Shown here piece by piece: positions 1 to 10,196 of a stretch of DNA of 64,000 nucleotides. The DNA comes from Lachnospiraceae bacterium (GTDB taxonomy: Bacteria; Bacillota; Clostridia; Lachnospirales; Lachnospiraceae). Each line of letters begins with the position of its first letter. The first letter of the stretch is position 1. The stretch spans positions 1-64,000 of the forward strand of contig BLLU01000179.1 in the NCBI GenBank assembly GCA_011959105.1, in the 5' to 3' direction. The position numbers and the translations under genes were made by a program. The notes beneath the pieces are model-generated. The model saw only the letters and a list, made by a program, of their open reading frames with translations. It was not told the DNA's origin and ran no database searches.

Positions 1-74
1 GGCCATAGATGGATCACCAGAATGTATGGTGTAAGGGGATATGCGGAACTTAAAATAAGAAAGGAAATAGAGAG

Positions 75-1532
75 ATGGAAAAGATAAGGACTAGATATGC
101 TCCCAGCCCTACAGGAAAGATGCATGTGGGGAACCTGCGGTCGGCGCTTTATGAGTTTTTGATTGCCAAGCATGCGGGGGGAGATTTTATGCTGCGCATT
201 GAGGATACGGATCAGGAGCGCTTTGTGGACGGAGCCACAGAAATCATTTACCGTACTATGGCAAAGGCCGGATTGGTACATGACGAAGGTCCTGATAAGG
301 ATGGCGGCTATGGTCCCTATGTGCAGAGTGAGCGTATGAAAACCGGCATTTATATGAAATATGCGGAAGAACTCGTGCACAAGGGTGAGGCCTATTACTG
401 TTTCTGCGACAGGGAACGCTTGGCTTCCCTGAAAACAGAGGTGGTGGAGGGCAAGGAGATCAGTATCTACGACAAGCACTGCCTGGGGCTTTCCAGGGAG
501 GAGGTGGAGGCCAATCTGGCGGCGGGTAAGCCTTTTGTGATCAGGCAAAATATCCCGAATGAGGGGAGCACCACTTTTCATGATGAACTTTACGGTGATA
601 TCACGGTGGAGAACAGTGAGCTGGACGATATGATCCTGATTAAATCCGATGGTTTTCCGACTTACAATTTTGCCAATGTGGTGGACGACCATACCATGCA
701 TATCACGCATGTGGTGCGGGGCAATGAGTATTTGTCCTCCTCTCCTAAATATGTGCGTCTGTATGACGCCTTTGGGTGGCAGGTGCCAGTGTATATTCAC
801 TTGCCCTTGATTACCGATGAAAATCACAAGAAGCTGTCCAAGAGAAGCGGCCATTCTTCTTTTGAGGATTTGCTGGAACAGGGATTTGTGACGGAGGCTA
901 TTATCAACTATATCGCGCTGCTGGGCTGGAGCCCGGAGGATAACCGGGAGATTTTCACACTGCAGGAATTGATTGAGAACTTTGATTACCATCGTATCAG
1001 CAAGTCCCCTGCGGTGTTTGATATCGTGAAGCTGCGCTGGATGAACGGTGAGTATATTAAAGCTATGGATTTTGAAGGGTTTTATGAGATAGCAGAGCCT
1101 TATCTGAAGGAAGCATTGCCCGGACAGCTTAATCTTAAAAAAATTGCCGCGATGGTCAAGACCCGCATTGAGGTATTTCCTGATATTGCCGGGCTGGTGG
1201 ATTTTTTTGCTGAGTTGCCGGAGTATGATATGGCCATGTATACCCATAAGAAGATGAAAACGGATGCCGCCTCTTCACTGGAGGTGTTGACGGAAGTGCT
1301 TCCCATCCTGGAGGCTCAGGAGGATTACAGCAATGACGGGCTCTATCAGGCGCTGAGCGCCTATGTGGAGCGGAAGGGCTGTAAGAATGGCTATGTAATG
1401 TGGCCCGTGCGTACCGCTGTGTCCGGTAAACAGATGACGCCTGCCGGTGCCACGGAGATCATGGAGATTTTGGGCAAGGAGGAGTCCCTGCGCCGCATCC
1501 GCAGAGGCGTTGAACTGCTGCAAAATGCATAG
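75..1532 (+). CDS. gltX: glutamyl-tRNA synthetase
   Basis: RYAPSPTGKMHVGNLRSALYEF (HIGH region) and KLSKRSG (KMSKS-like) motifs; 485 aa. Confidence 0.95.
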   Translation: MEKIRTRYAPSPTGKMHVGNLRSALYEFLIAKHAGGDFMLRIEDTDQERFVDGATEIIYRTMAKAGLVHDEGPDKDGGYGPYVQSERMKTGIYMKYAEELVHKGEAYYCFCDRERLASLKTEVVEGKEISIYDKHCLGLSREEVEANLAAGKPFVIRQNIPNEGSTTFHDELYGDITVENSELDDMILIKSDGFPTYNFANVVDDHTMHITHVVRGNEYLSSSPKYVRLYDAFGWQVPVYIHLPLITDENHKKLSKRSGHSSFEDLLEQGFVTEAIINYIALLGWSPEDNREIFTLQELIENFDYHRISKSPAVFDIVKLRWMNGEYIKAMDFEGFYEIAEPYLKEALPGQLNLKKIAAMVKTRIEVFPDIAGLVDFFAELPEYDMAMYTHKKMKTDAASSLEVLTEVLPILEAQEDYSNDGLYQALSAYVERKGCKNGYVMWPVRTAVSGKQMTPAGATEIMEILGKEESLRRIRRGVELLQNA

Positions 1533-3543
1533 GCCGATGCCGGAGATTTTAGCGCATCTCAGCGAAGAACAGCGCCGGGCGGTAACACACGGGGCGGGGC
1601 CCATGCTGGTGACGGCAGGCCCCGGCTCCGGTAAAACCCATGTTTTGACCAGCCGCATTCTGTATCTGGTGCAGGAGCGGCTGGTCCCTCCTGGCCAGAT
1701 CCTGGTGATCACCTTCACCAGGGAGGCGGCCCGTTCCATGCAAAGAAGATATCTGGAAATATCCGAAAAATTCCTTTATTCCGAAGAGGCCCAATCCGGG
1801 CAGGTCAGCTTTGGAACCTTTCATTCCTTCTTTTATCAAATTCTAAGAAGTTCCGAGAAATATACCCGTTATCGTATAATCGGAGAAGCAGAAAAGCAGA
1901 AACTTATATACCCGCTGCTGAAAGATATAAAAGTCAGGCGGGGAGAAAACGACAAATATTTTGATCCGGTGAGCCAGGAGGACGTAAAAAGCATGCTTTC
2001 TGCCATGAGTTTTGATAAAAATACGGGCAGGATGCAGGAGGCTATGGGTCAGCTGCAGGAACCCTGGAGGGAATGCTACTGCAAGATTCGGCAGGGATTC
2101 GAAAAGGAGAAAGAACAGCGCAGGCAACTGGATCTGGATGACTTGCTGGTACTCACTGCCCGGGAATTGGAGCGGGACGCGGGTTTGCTGCAGTATTGGC
2201 GCTGCCGCTACCCTTATGCACTGGTGGACGAGTTTCAAGACTGTAACCCGGTGCAGTATGAGATTCTGAAAATGCTCTATCCCAAGGGAGGAAATCTTTT
2301 TGCTGTGGGGGATGATGACCAGGCCATCTATGGGTTTCGAGGGGCAGATCCCGGAATTATGCAAAAATTTATGGAGGAATATTTAGAGTCCGCTCCTGGT
2401 GCCGGAGCACAGGAGGAGATCGCCCATGTGGTACTGGGCAGGAATTACCGATGTGTTCAGAAGGTGGTGGATGCATCTGCCAAGGTTATTGCCTGCAATC
2501 GGCAGCGGGTGGAAAAACAATTTGCTTCCAACAGAGAGACCGAAGGGAATGTGCGAATTGTGGGTTTTATGGGAGGAAGGGAGGAGAGGGGCTATGTGCT
2601 GTCCCAATGTCGGGGCATGACACCTTTGGAATTGGACCGGTGGGCCGTCCTGTTCCGTACAGGCAGTCTGTTGGCGGCCTTCGGGGCGGAACTGATGCAG
2701 GAGGGAATTCCTTTTGTAGTCAGGGAAAAGCTGAACAATATTTATGAGCATTTCGTTGTAAGGGATGTGATGGACTATTTTCGGGCGGCTTACGGTTGTA
2801 GAGAGCGGCAGCTTTTTCTGCGGCTCTGGAACCGTCCCAGATTGCGTGTGGGAAGGGAGGCGCTGGATCACCCGGTGGTGGATTTCGAACATGTCAAAAA
2901 GTTTTACAGCGGGGCTTTCTGTCAAAATCCAAACGCTGTAAGGGATGTGGAGCAGTTTGAGAGAAAGTTGGAGCAGCTGCGGCGGTTTTCTCTGGAATTG
3001 GGAATCACCTTTATTCGAAGGGGCTTTGGATATGAGGAATTCCTGCGTCGCAGGGCCGGGGACAACCGGGAACTGCTGGAGAGTTGGTTGGAGGTGCTGG
3101 ACTGGTTGGAGGGAGACTGCGCGGGATACAGGGATTTCCGGGAGTGGGAGCGCAGCCAGGAGAGTACAGCTCTCCGTATGTCTCAGGAAAGCAGTGGGAG
3201 TGTGTGTAACGCGGACAGGGAAAGCAGAGAAGGAGACGGATGCACAGGCATTGCAGGCAATGCTGCACAAAAAAAGGGCATACATATTTTGACCATGCAT
3301 GCCGCCAAAGGCCTGGAATATGACAGAGTATTTCTGATGGACGTCAACGAAGGAAATATACCGAAGCTGAAAAGAGGCATCACCGTTACGGATTCTCTTT
3401 TGGAGGAAGAACGGCGTCTTTTCTATGTGGGGATGACCCGTGCCAGGGTCAGCCTGGAACTCCTGTACCAGACCGGTACCAGAGAGCGTCCCAGGCTTCC
3501 CTCCACATTCCTGCAGCCACTGTTAGAACAACAGGGCGTATGA
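1525..3543 (+). CDS. UvrD/PcrA-like superfamily 1 ATP-dependent DNA helicase
   Basis: TAGPGSGKTHVLTSRI Walker A, VDEFQDCN, GDDDQAIYGFRGA, TMHAAKGLEYDRVF, FYVGMTRAR; ATG at 1525 overlaps the gltX stop. Confidence 0.93.
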   Translation: MHRPMPEILAHLSEEQRRAVTHGAGPMLVTAGPGSGKTHVLTSRILYLVQERLVPPGQILVITFTREAARSMQRRYLEISEKFLYSEEAQSGQVSFGTFHSFFYQILRSSEKYTRYRIIGEAEKQKLIYPLLKDIKVRRGENDKYFDPVSQEDVKSMLSAMSFDKNTGRMQEAMGQLQEPWRECYCKIRQGFEKEKEQRRQLDLDDLLVLTARELERDAGLLQYWRCRYPYALVDEFQDCNPVQYEILKMLYPKGGNLFAVGDDDQAIYGFRGADPGIMQKFMEEYLESAPGAGAQEEIAHVVLGRNYRCVQKVVDASAKVIACNRQRVEKQFASNRETEGNVRIVGFMGGREERGYVLSQCRGMTPLELDRWAVLFRTGSLLAAFGAELMQEGIPFVVREKLNNIYEHFVVRDVMDYFRAAYGCRERQLFLRLWNRPRLRVGREALDHPVVDFEHVKKFYSGAFCQNPNAVRDVEQFERKLEQLRRFSLELGITFIRRGFGYEEFLRRRAGDNRELLESWLEVLDWLEGDCAGYRDFREWERSQESTALRMSQESSGSVCNADRESREGDGCTGIAGNAAQKKGIHILTMHAAKGLEYDRVFLMDVNEGNIPKLKRGITVTDSLLEEERRLFYVGMTRARVSLELLYQTGTRERPRLPSTFLQPLLEQQGV

Positions 3544-3559
3544 CTTCCGGCGTCAGCTG

Positions 3560-3880
3560 TTACTCCTCGTCCGGCAGGATCTCGTCGAATTCCTGATTGT
3601 CCAGAAACTCGTCAAAGGCATCTGTCACCTTTTCATACTCCTCATCACTGTCAATGTAGTCCAGCTCCGGCTCTTCGTTGGGATCGTCGGGATTTTCACT
3701 GTAACGGTAGAACCATACTTCACCGTCCTGATTCTCCCCTTTCTCATCCAGAGGCAGCAGTACGATATAGTCCTGGCCCTCCACCTCCAGGATGGTTATG
3801 ACGGCACATGTCACGTCCTGTCCGTTGTCCAGGGACAGTTCCACGGTCATTTCCTCATTGGGTTCTTCATTTTTTCCCAT
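3560..3880 (-). CDS. DUF1292-type acidic protein
   Basis: Short acidic ORF with VELSLDNGQDVTCAVITILEVEGQDYIVLLPLDE, typical of DUF1292 proteins. Confidence 0.75.
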   Translation of the reverse strand: MGKNEEPNEEMTVELSLDNGQDVTCAVITILEVEGQDYIVLLPLDEKGENQDGEVWFYRYSENPDDPNEEPELDYIDSDEEYEKVTDAFDEFLDNQEFDEILPDEE

Positions 3881-4012
3881 AATAAGTACCTCTCTTTCTG
3901 CGATGTATCGCCCTTATGCCTAAACCCCATCCTGCCCTGCCGGGCCAAATATTCAAGGGCTATGACGGTCACATCTTCATTGTACAATATTGCATTTTTT
4001 ATTGCAATAAGA

Positions 4013-4041
4013 TTTACAGACGGAAAAAAATAGGCTATAAT
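4013..4041 (+). promoter_or_regulatory. sigma-A-like promoter
   Basis: TTTACA (4013-4018), 17 nt, TATAAT (4036-4041). Confidence 0.6.
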
Positions 4042-4207
4042 CTGATTATAAGAAAATGAAATTCAGTGATGGAATCCGTCTGCCGGGAAAGACATCGGCA
4101 GGGGAGGACATGGGACTTTGGAACTACATATTTTTTCCGTCACCGGAGCCTGTATGATGGAAGGGAATATGCGGAACTCTAATTTAAGAAAGGAAAGCGT
4201 GGGCGAT

Positions 4208-6061
4208 ATGACATTTGAGAATTTTCCGCTCCCATATGGGGCATATCCCCTTGGACAGGGAATAGACGGCATCAGATTTTCTTTTCCCTCTCAGGAGGAA
4301 GACTGCGGCGTTCTGGTCTACCAGAGGGGAAGCGGAAGACTCTTGAAAAAGCATGCTTTCCGTCCCCAGGACAGGCTGGGCAGCATCCGCTACGGTGTGG
4401 TCACGGGCTTTCCGGCAGAGGGGATCAGTTATCTGTTTTACAGAGGGAATCAGGTGTTCCCTGACCGTTGGGGCCGGGCCTATGAACTTCAGGGGAAGTA
4501 CGGTGCTCCCCGCAGCCCCGGAGATTATCGGGCGGTGATTGATGATGCTTCTTATGACTGGGGCGGCGATGCTTGCCCCAGAGTCCCCTATGAGGATGCG
4601 CTCTGTTACGGAATTCATGTGAGAGGCTTCACCATGCATGTCTCCTCCAAAGTTAAGGCCAGGGGAACCTTTGCCGGGATCGGGGAGAAGCTGGACTATC
4701 TGCAGGGCTTGGGGGTCACTACTCTGGAATTGCAGCCAATCTATGAACAGATAGAGATGGAGGATGCGCAGACATCTGAGGAATATAACAGGGAGCTTTA
4801 TCAGCCCAGGGAGCCCCGACTGAATTATTGGGGCTATCAGGAGGGATATTACTATGCCCCCAAAAGTGGTTATGCCGCCTCGGCAGATGCTGCCACAGAA
4901 CTCAGGGAACTGGTGAAAGCGCTGCATGCCAGGGGGATGGAATTGATTCTGCAATTTTATTTCCCGGACCATATATCTACGGACGAGATATTGGACGTGC
5001 TTCGGTATTGGATTTGGGCCTATCATGTAGACGGTTTTCACCTGATGGGGGGGAATCTGCAGGTCATGGCGATTGCGTCGGACCCGGCTCTCAGCGATTG
5101 CAAACTTTGGTATTATGATTTTCCCACAGAGCAAATCTACGGTTATCAAAAGATACCGGCCTATCGGAACCTGGCCGTCTATAATGACGGCTTTCAGCAG
5201 GAAATGAGACGGTTTTTGAAAGGGGATGAGGGCATGCTGCAGGGAGTGGCCCAAAGGATGCGCTGCAATCCCCTGCAGAAGGGCATAATCAATTATTTCT
5301 CGGATTATGCGGGCTTTACCATGATGGATCTGGTGTCCTATGACAGGAAGCACAATGAGGAGAACGGAGAGGACAACAGGGACGGCAGTGACTGTAACTT
5401 CAGTTGGAACTGCGGCGCGGAAGGGCCTTCCCGTAAAAAGCAGGTGACGGCGCTGCGGATGAAACAACTGCGAAACGCTTTTACTCTGCTGATGCTGTCC
5501 CAGGGGACCCCTTATATTTTCATGGGAGATGAGTTTGGGCGTACCCAAAAGGGCAACAATAATCCCTATTGTCAGGACAACGGTGTGACTTGGGTAAATT
5601 GGAGAGATTTGGAGAGAAGGAGGGTGCTGCACGATTATGTACAGGGATTGATCCGTCTGCGCAGGCGGTATGGCATCTTTCACCTGGAGCGGGAATGCCG
5701 ATTGATGGACTACCGTTCTTGCGGAAGCCCGGATCTATCCTATCATGGTACGGAAGCCTGGAGACCTGCCTGGGAGCCTTACAATAGGCACATAGGCCTT
5801 ATGCTCAACGGCGCTTATGGCGGAGAGGGGCAGGAGGATTGCTGGTATATTGCGGTGAATATGCACTGGGAAGGCCATGATTTCGCGCTGCCCAGATTGC
5901 CTAAGGGGCAGGTGTGGAGGAAGGTATTGGATACGGAAGAGGGAGAACAGGCAGAAGAAAAGGAGCCGTTAGACAGAAAAAGAGTGCAGGCTGCCGGGGA
6001 AGGGCAGACTGTGGGGACGAGCCCCAGGAGCATTACCCTGTATCAGAGCGTGCGCCTGTGA
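4208..6061 (+). CDS. GlgX/alpha-amylase family glycogen-debranching-like enzyme
   Basis: GIHVRGFTMHVSS, LELQPIYEQ, GYQEGYYYAPKSGYA, YWIWAYHVDGFHL, GTPYIFMGDEFGRTQKGNNNPYCQDN; ORF track starts at TTG 4118 but ATG 4208 has a better placed RBS. Confidence 0.8.
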   Translation: MTFENFPLPYGAYPLGQGIDGIRFSFPSQEEDCGVLVYQRGSGRLLKKHAFRPQDRLGSIRYGVVTGFPAEGISYLFYRGNQVFPDRWGRAYELQGKYGAPRSPGDYRAVIDDASYDWGGDACPRVPYEDALCYGIHVRGFTMHVSSKVKARGTFAGIGEKLDYLQGLGVTTLELQPIYEQIEMEDAQTSEEYNRELYQPREPRLNYWGYQEGYYYAPKSGYAASADAATELRELVKALHARGMELILQFYFPDHISTDEILDVLRYWIWAYHVDGFHLMGGNLQVMAIASDPALSDCKLWYYDFPTEQIYGYQKIPAYRNLAVYNDGFQQEMRRFLKGDEGMLQGVAQRMRCNPLQKGIINYFSDYAGFTMMDLVSYDRKHNEENGEDNRDGSDCNFSWNCGAEGPSRKKQVTALRMKQLRNAFTLLMLSQGTPYIFMGDEFGRTQKGNNNPYCQDNGVTWVNWRDLERRRVLHDYVQGLIRLRRRYGIFHLERECRLMDYRSCGSPDLSYHGTEAWRPAWEPYNRHIGLMLNGAYGGEGQEDCWYIAVNMHWEGHDFALPRLPKGQVWRKVLDTEEGEQAEEKEPLDRKRVQAAGEGQTVGTSPRSITLYQSVRL

Positions 6062-6168
6062 GGGCGGGCCGGTATGGAGCAGGATGGAAAAACGGACGGG
6101 CGGCCCAGTCACAAAGGCGCCTTTGCAGCATAGGATAGAGTAACAAACATGGATAGGAAGCATAGCGT

Positions 6169-6513
6169 ATGAATTGTCTGATTATCCTTTTGCTGCTGGC
6201 CTGCGGCGGTGGTCAGTGCGGTCGCGGCTGCGGTTGTAACTGTGGCTGCGGATGTGCCAGAGGCGGCAATATGTGCTGTCGTGAGGACAGAGACTGCGGT
6301 GACATGTGCTGCCGGAGGGACCGCGACAATGACTGTCCCTGCATGGGAGAGGGCCGTGGCCCGGTGAGATGTCATGATGATCATGATCATCATGACCACC
6401 ACGATCATCATGATCATCACGACCACCATGACTGCAAGCAGGGCGGTCCCGCCGCTTGGAACAGTTTCCCCAGTATTTCCGGCGGGGATACCTGCGGCTG
6501 TGATGCGGATTAG
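6169..6513 (+). CDS. small Cys-rich and His/Asp-repeat protein, putative metal binder
   Basis: 114 aa with 19 Cys and a (DHH)n tract; hydrophobic N-terminus MNCLIILLLLAC; terminator follows. Confidence 0.6.
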   Translation: MNCLIILLLLACGGGQCGRGCGCNCGCGCARGGNMCCREDRDCGDMCCRRDRDNDCPCMGEGRGPVRCHDDHDHHDHHDHHDHHDHHDCKQGGPAAWNSFPSISGGDTCGCDAD

Positions 6514-6543
6514 ATACTACAGGAATAAGATGAAAAAAGCGAG

Positions 6544-6569
6544 AGCCCGCCTTAAACGGTCGGGCTTTT
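6544..6569 (+). terminator. Rho-independent terminator
   Basis: AGCCCG...CGGGCT stem followed by TTTT. Confidence 0.75.
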
Positions 6570-6647
6570 GCCTTGTCTTTTGGGAGGTTTTGTGCTATAA
6601 TTCGGATAAAGTTCTGTGACAGAAATGACTTGAGGAGGTATGTGGCT

Positions 6648-7700
6648 ATGGCGAAGGACAAATATGTTGCGTATGTATCCACCTATACAATGGGGGATAG
6701 CCATGGTATCAGAGTTTATGATGTGGATATGGAAAAGGGGCGGTTCACGGAAAAGGATAAGGTGGAAATTACCAACTCTTCCTATGTGACAATCTCTCAC
6801 AATGGGAAATGCCTGTATTCCATTACGGATTTTGGCGTGGAGGCATACACCATTATGAAGGACGGCAGCCTGGAACTGCTGAATTTTGCTCCCATCAACG
6901 GGATGAGAGGCTGTTATCTGTCCACGGACTACACGGACAAGTACCTCTTTGTTGCCGGTTACCATGACGGCAAACTGACCGTGTTGAAGATCGAGCAGGA
7001 CGGCTCTATCGGCGGTATCACTGACGAAGTGTATCACAAGGGCATGGGCAGCCTGTCGGAACGGAATTTTCGTCCTCATATCAATTGTGCCCGAATGACT
7101 CATGACAATAAATATCTGCTGGTGGCGGACCAGGGAATGGACCATGTGAACGTATATGCTTTTAATCCGGGAAGCGGCAAACTGCGGATTGCCGATGTGA
7201 TCCGCAGCGAAATGGAGGCAGCACCCAGGCATATAAAGATATCCCAGGACGGACGGTTTATCTATATAGTACATGAGTGGAAGTGCTGTGTGGACGTGTA
7301 TTCCTATGAGGACAGGGAAGGCGTTCCCTATTTCGGTAAGATTCAGAGCATCTCCACTGTTAATGAGGACGCCACTCAGGGCAGTGCCGCCAGTGCGCTG
7401 AGTTTTTCCATGGATTATAATTACCTGATCAGTTCCAATGCGGGGGATAATTCGGTGATCCTGTATAATGTGAACAAGGAGGATGGCCTGTTGACCAAGA
7501 ATTTCTGCCTGCCCATCAGCGGGGAATTTCCCAAGGACGCAGATATCTTCCCGAATAATAAGTTCGTTGTGTCCTTGAATCACGAGTCCAACACATTGAC
7601 TTTCTTCAGAATCGATGTAAAGAACGGAACCATGACCATGAACGGGGCGCCCATGAAGCTGATGGCTCCCAATTCAATTATTTTTCATAAATTGACGTAA
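6648..7700 (+). CDS. lactonase-family beta-propeller protein (6-phosphogluconolactonase-like)
   Basis: MAKDKYVAYVSTYTMGDSHGIRVYDVD, HINCARMTHDNKYLLVADQGMDHVNVY, PRHIKISQDGRFIYIVHE; RBS gaggagg before ATG 6648. Confidence 0.8.
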   Translation: MAKDKYVAYVSTYTMGDSHGIRVYDVDMEKGRFTEKDKVEITNSSYVTISHNGKCLYSITDFGVEAYTIMKDGSLELLNFAPINGMRGCYLSTDYTDKYLFVAGYHDGKLTVLKIEQDGSIGGITDEVYHKGMGSLSERNFRPHINCARMTHDNKYLLVADQGMDHVNVYAFNPGSGKLRIADVIRSEMEAAPRHIKISQDGRFIYIVHEWKCCVDVYSYEDREGVPYFGKIQSISTVNEDATQGSAASALSFSMDYNYLISSNAGDNSVILYNVNKEDGLLTKNFCLPISGEFPKDADIFPNNKFVVSLNHESNTLTFFRIDVKNGTMTMNGAPMKLMAPNSIIFHKLT

Positions 7701-7710
7701 AGGTATATGA

Positions 7711-7748
7711 AAAGGGCCGGTTTTCTGCGGAAGGGAAACCGGCCCTTT
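7711..7748. terminator. bidirectional terminator between convergent genes
   Basis: AAAGGGCCGGTTTTC/GGGAAACCGGCCCTTT stem. Confidence 0.75.
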
Positions 7749-7764
7749 GTGACGTCCGTGCAGA

Positions 7765-8883
7765 TTATTCCCCCAAGGTTTCCGGTTTCCGATAGAAGGT
7801 CTCCAGGCTGTCCATGCGGCAGCAAAGGTTGGACAGCATGGCGTCCAAAAGGGTGATGGCGGTCATGCACTCCAGTACCACCACTGCCCTGGGGACAATG
7901 ATGGGATCATGGCGCCCTTTGATCTGGAGGTTGATTTCCTGGCCGGATTGATTCACCGTCCGTTGAGGGGCGTAAATGGAGGGAGTGGGTTTTACATGGG
8001 CCCGGATCAGGATGTCGCCGCCGTCACTGATGCCGCCCAGAATGCCGCCGGCATGGTTGGTTGCCTTTGCCACCCGGCCTTGCTTTATACAAAAGGCATC
8101 GTTGTTCTCGCTGCCGTAACGGGTGGTTACGGCGGTTCCGTCGCCGATCTCCACTGCCTTTACCGCGCCGATGGACATGGCAGCCTGAGCCAGCAGGGCG
8201 TCCAGTTTACGAAAAACAGGGTCACCGATGCCGGCGGGAACCCCGACGGCCCGGCATTCCATCACTCCGCCCACAGAGTCCAGACGTTTTATGGCTTCCT
8301 CCAGATAGGACACTGCCCGGGCGTCTGCCTCCCGGTCCGGCATGGCGGTACGGGTCTCTTGGATGGCGGCGGCATCAAAGCGGGCAGGGTCCATGACGAT
8401 GGGACCGATGGAGCGGGTGTAGGCGCGGACCCCAATGCCTAGATGTTCCAGGATCTTGCAGGCGATGGCTCCCGCTGCTACCCGGCCGGTGGTTTCCCTT
8501 CCCGAAGATCGACCGCCCCCCCGATAGTCCCGGAAGCCGTACTTCTGGTCAAAAGAATAGTCTGCATGTCCGGGGCGGTAGCAGGAGGCAATCTCGCCGT
8601 AATCTCTGGAGATCTGGGAGGTGTTGCGTACCAGCAGTGAGATGGGGGTTCCCGTGGTTCGTCCTTCAAATACGCCGGAGAGGATTTCCACCTGGTCCGC
8701 TTCTCTGCGGGAGGTGGTGATATTACTCTGTCCTGGCCTGCGCCGGTCCAGATAACGCTGAATGTCCTCCTCCTGTAAAGCCAGTCCGGCGGGACAGCCG
8801 TCCACCACCACTCCCAGGGCGGGCCCATGGGATTCTCCCCAGGTGGTGATGCGGAATATATTGCCAAAAGATGATCCTGCCAT
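7765..8883 (-). CDS. aroC: chorismate synthase
   Basis: MAGSSFGNIFRITTWGESHGPALGVVVDGCPAGL, RRRPGQSNITTSRREAD, GGGRSSGRETTGRVAAGA. Confidence 0.95.
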   Translation of the reverse strand: MAGSSFGNIFRITTWGESHGPALGVVVDGCPAGLALQEEDIQRYLDRRRPGQSNITTSRREADQVEILSGVFEGRTTGTPISLLVRNTSQISRDYGEIASCYRPGHADYSFDQKYGFRDYRGGGRSSGRETTGRVAAGAIACKILEHLGIGVRAYTRSIGPIVMDPARFDAAAIQETRTAMPDREADARAVSYLEEAIKRLDSVGGVMECRAVGVPAGIGDPVFRKLDALLAQAAMSIGAVKAVEIGDGTAVTTRYGSENNDAFCIKQGRVAKATNHAGGILGGISDGGDILIRAHVKPTPSIYAPQRTVNQSGQEINLQIKGRHDPIIVPRAVVVLECMTAITLLDAMLSNLCCRMDSLETFYRKPETLGE

Positions 8884-9108
8884 AGCATTTTCTCCTCGCT
8901 TTCTGTTTTGGGTTCCGGGGCATAGCCGGAACATTTTTTATAAGATTATATCGAATTTGAAAAAAAATAGCAACTTTGCGTAAAAAAAATGATGCGTTTT
9001 TGAAAAAGCTGTGATAATATTATTTTGAGAAAGTGCCGATGCCTGTATTTTATGCACATTGAACAGTAATTACTGCCGTATTTCCGGCAGCAGAAGCAGA
9101 GGAAACCC

Positions 9109-10170
9109 ATGAAAACAACGATGGAGGAAGTAGTCAGATATTATCTGCTCAAAATGGGAAAGAAAGGACCGGTGCGCAGAAGAATTGCCATAATCGGTAT
9201 GTATTTCTGTGTTTCTCTTTTCCATTTTGCGCATTACATAAGAGATAACAGAAAGCGGCTGGCCATGGTGATGATGTCGCTGGTGATTTTTATTGCCTAT
9301 GCCAGTTTCTCTTTCCCGATTTTCCCGGACGGCGAGGAACATAAGCAGAACGAGCGTCTGACGGCGCTGATCAGCGATGAGTCAGTGTCGTTGGCGCCGG
9401 AGGCGGAGGTGGATCTGGAAGGTCTGGAAGACTGGGAGGAGGAATTGCTTTTTGAGGAGGACGAAGCGGCCCTGCTCCAGGAGGACGAGGAGGACCAGAT
9501 CGTTCTGGAGGATATTTTGACTTACCGCAGGGAGCAGGAGGAGAGACAGGACGCAGTGCCGGAGTCTGTGGGAGAACAGGACAGGGAAGTCTTTTCCTTT
9601 TCCTCAGATGACTGGCGGCTTATTCTGGTAAACAAGCAACATCCAATCCCGGAGGACTATGACTTCACTCTGGCCACCATCAAGGGCAGCCAGCAGTGTG
9701 ACGAGCGGATTATTGATGATCTGCTGGCCATGATGCAGGCGGCCAAGGAGGCCGGGTTCAACCTGCTGATCAAATCCCCCTATCGAAGCGATACCCGGCA
9801 GGAGTGGCTGTTCGCCAGAAAGATCAGATTGTATATGGGAAAGGGTATGTCCTACATGGACGCGTTCAAGTTGTCCAGCCAGGTGGTGATGGTGCCGGAT
9901 TCCAGCGAGCATCAGATTGGTCTTTCCCTGGATATCGTCTGCGATACCTATGGCACGCTGACCCAGGGCTTTGGGGAGACAGGGGCTGGAATCTGGCTGG
10001 AGGAACACTGTGCGGAATTCGGCTTTATCGTGCGATATCCCAAGGGCAAGGAGTACATAACCAGTGTGGAGTATGAGCCATGGCATTTCCGCTATGTGGG
10101 AGTGGAGGCAGCCACGGTTATCATGGAGCAGGAGTTGACGTTGGAGGAGTTTCTGGAAGAGATAGATTGA
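9109..10170 (+). CDS. membrane-anchored D-alanyl-D-alanine carboxypeptidase, VanY-like M15 peptidase
   Basis: N-terminal TM segment, SPYRSDTRQEWLF, SSEHQIGLSLDIV, YEPWHFRYVG. Confidence 0.85.
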   Translation: MKTTMEEVVRYYLLKMGKKGPVRRRIAIIGMYFCVSLFHFAHYIRDNRKRLAMVMMSLVIFIAYASFSFPIFPDGEEHKQNERLTALISDESVSLAPEAEVDLEGLEDWEEELLFEEDEAALLQEDEEDQIVLEDILTYRREQEERQDAVPESVGEQDREVFSFSSDDWRLILVNKQHPIPEDYDFTLATIKGSQQCDERIIDDLLAMMQAAKEAGFNLLIKSPYRSDTRQEWLFARKIRLYMGKGMSYMDAFKLSSQVVMVPDSSEHQIGLSLDIVCDTYGTLTQGFGETGAGIWLEEHCAEFGFIVRYPKGKEYITSVEYEPWHFRYVGVEAATVIMEQELTLEEFLEEID

Positions 10171-10196
10171 TTTCGTAAATGAGGAAAGGCGGATAC

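Noticed and set aside
4184-5683. 499-aa antisense ORF opposite the GlgX-like gene
   Set aside because: Shadow ORF with no domain signal.
6368-6432. Short tandem GATCATCAT/GACCACCAC units that could look like a CRISPR or minisatellite
   Set aside because: Explained as codons for the in-frame (DHH)n protein tract; no unique spacers.
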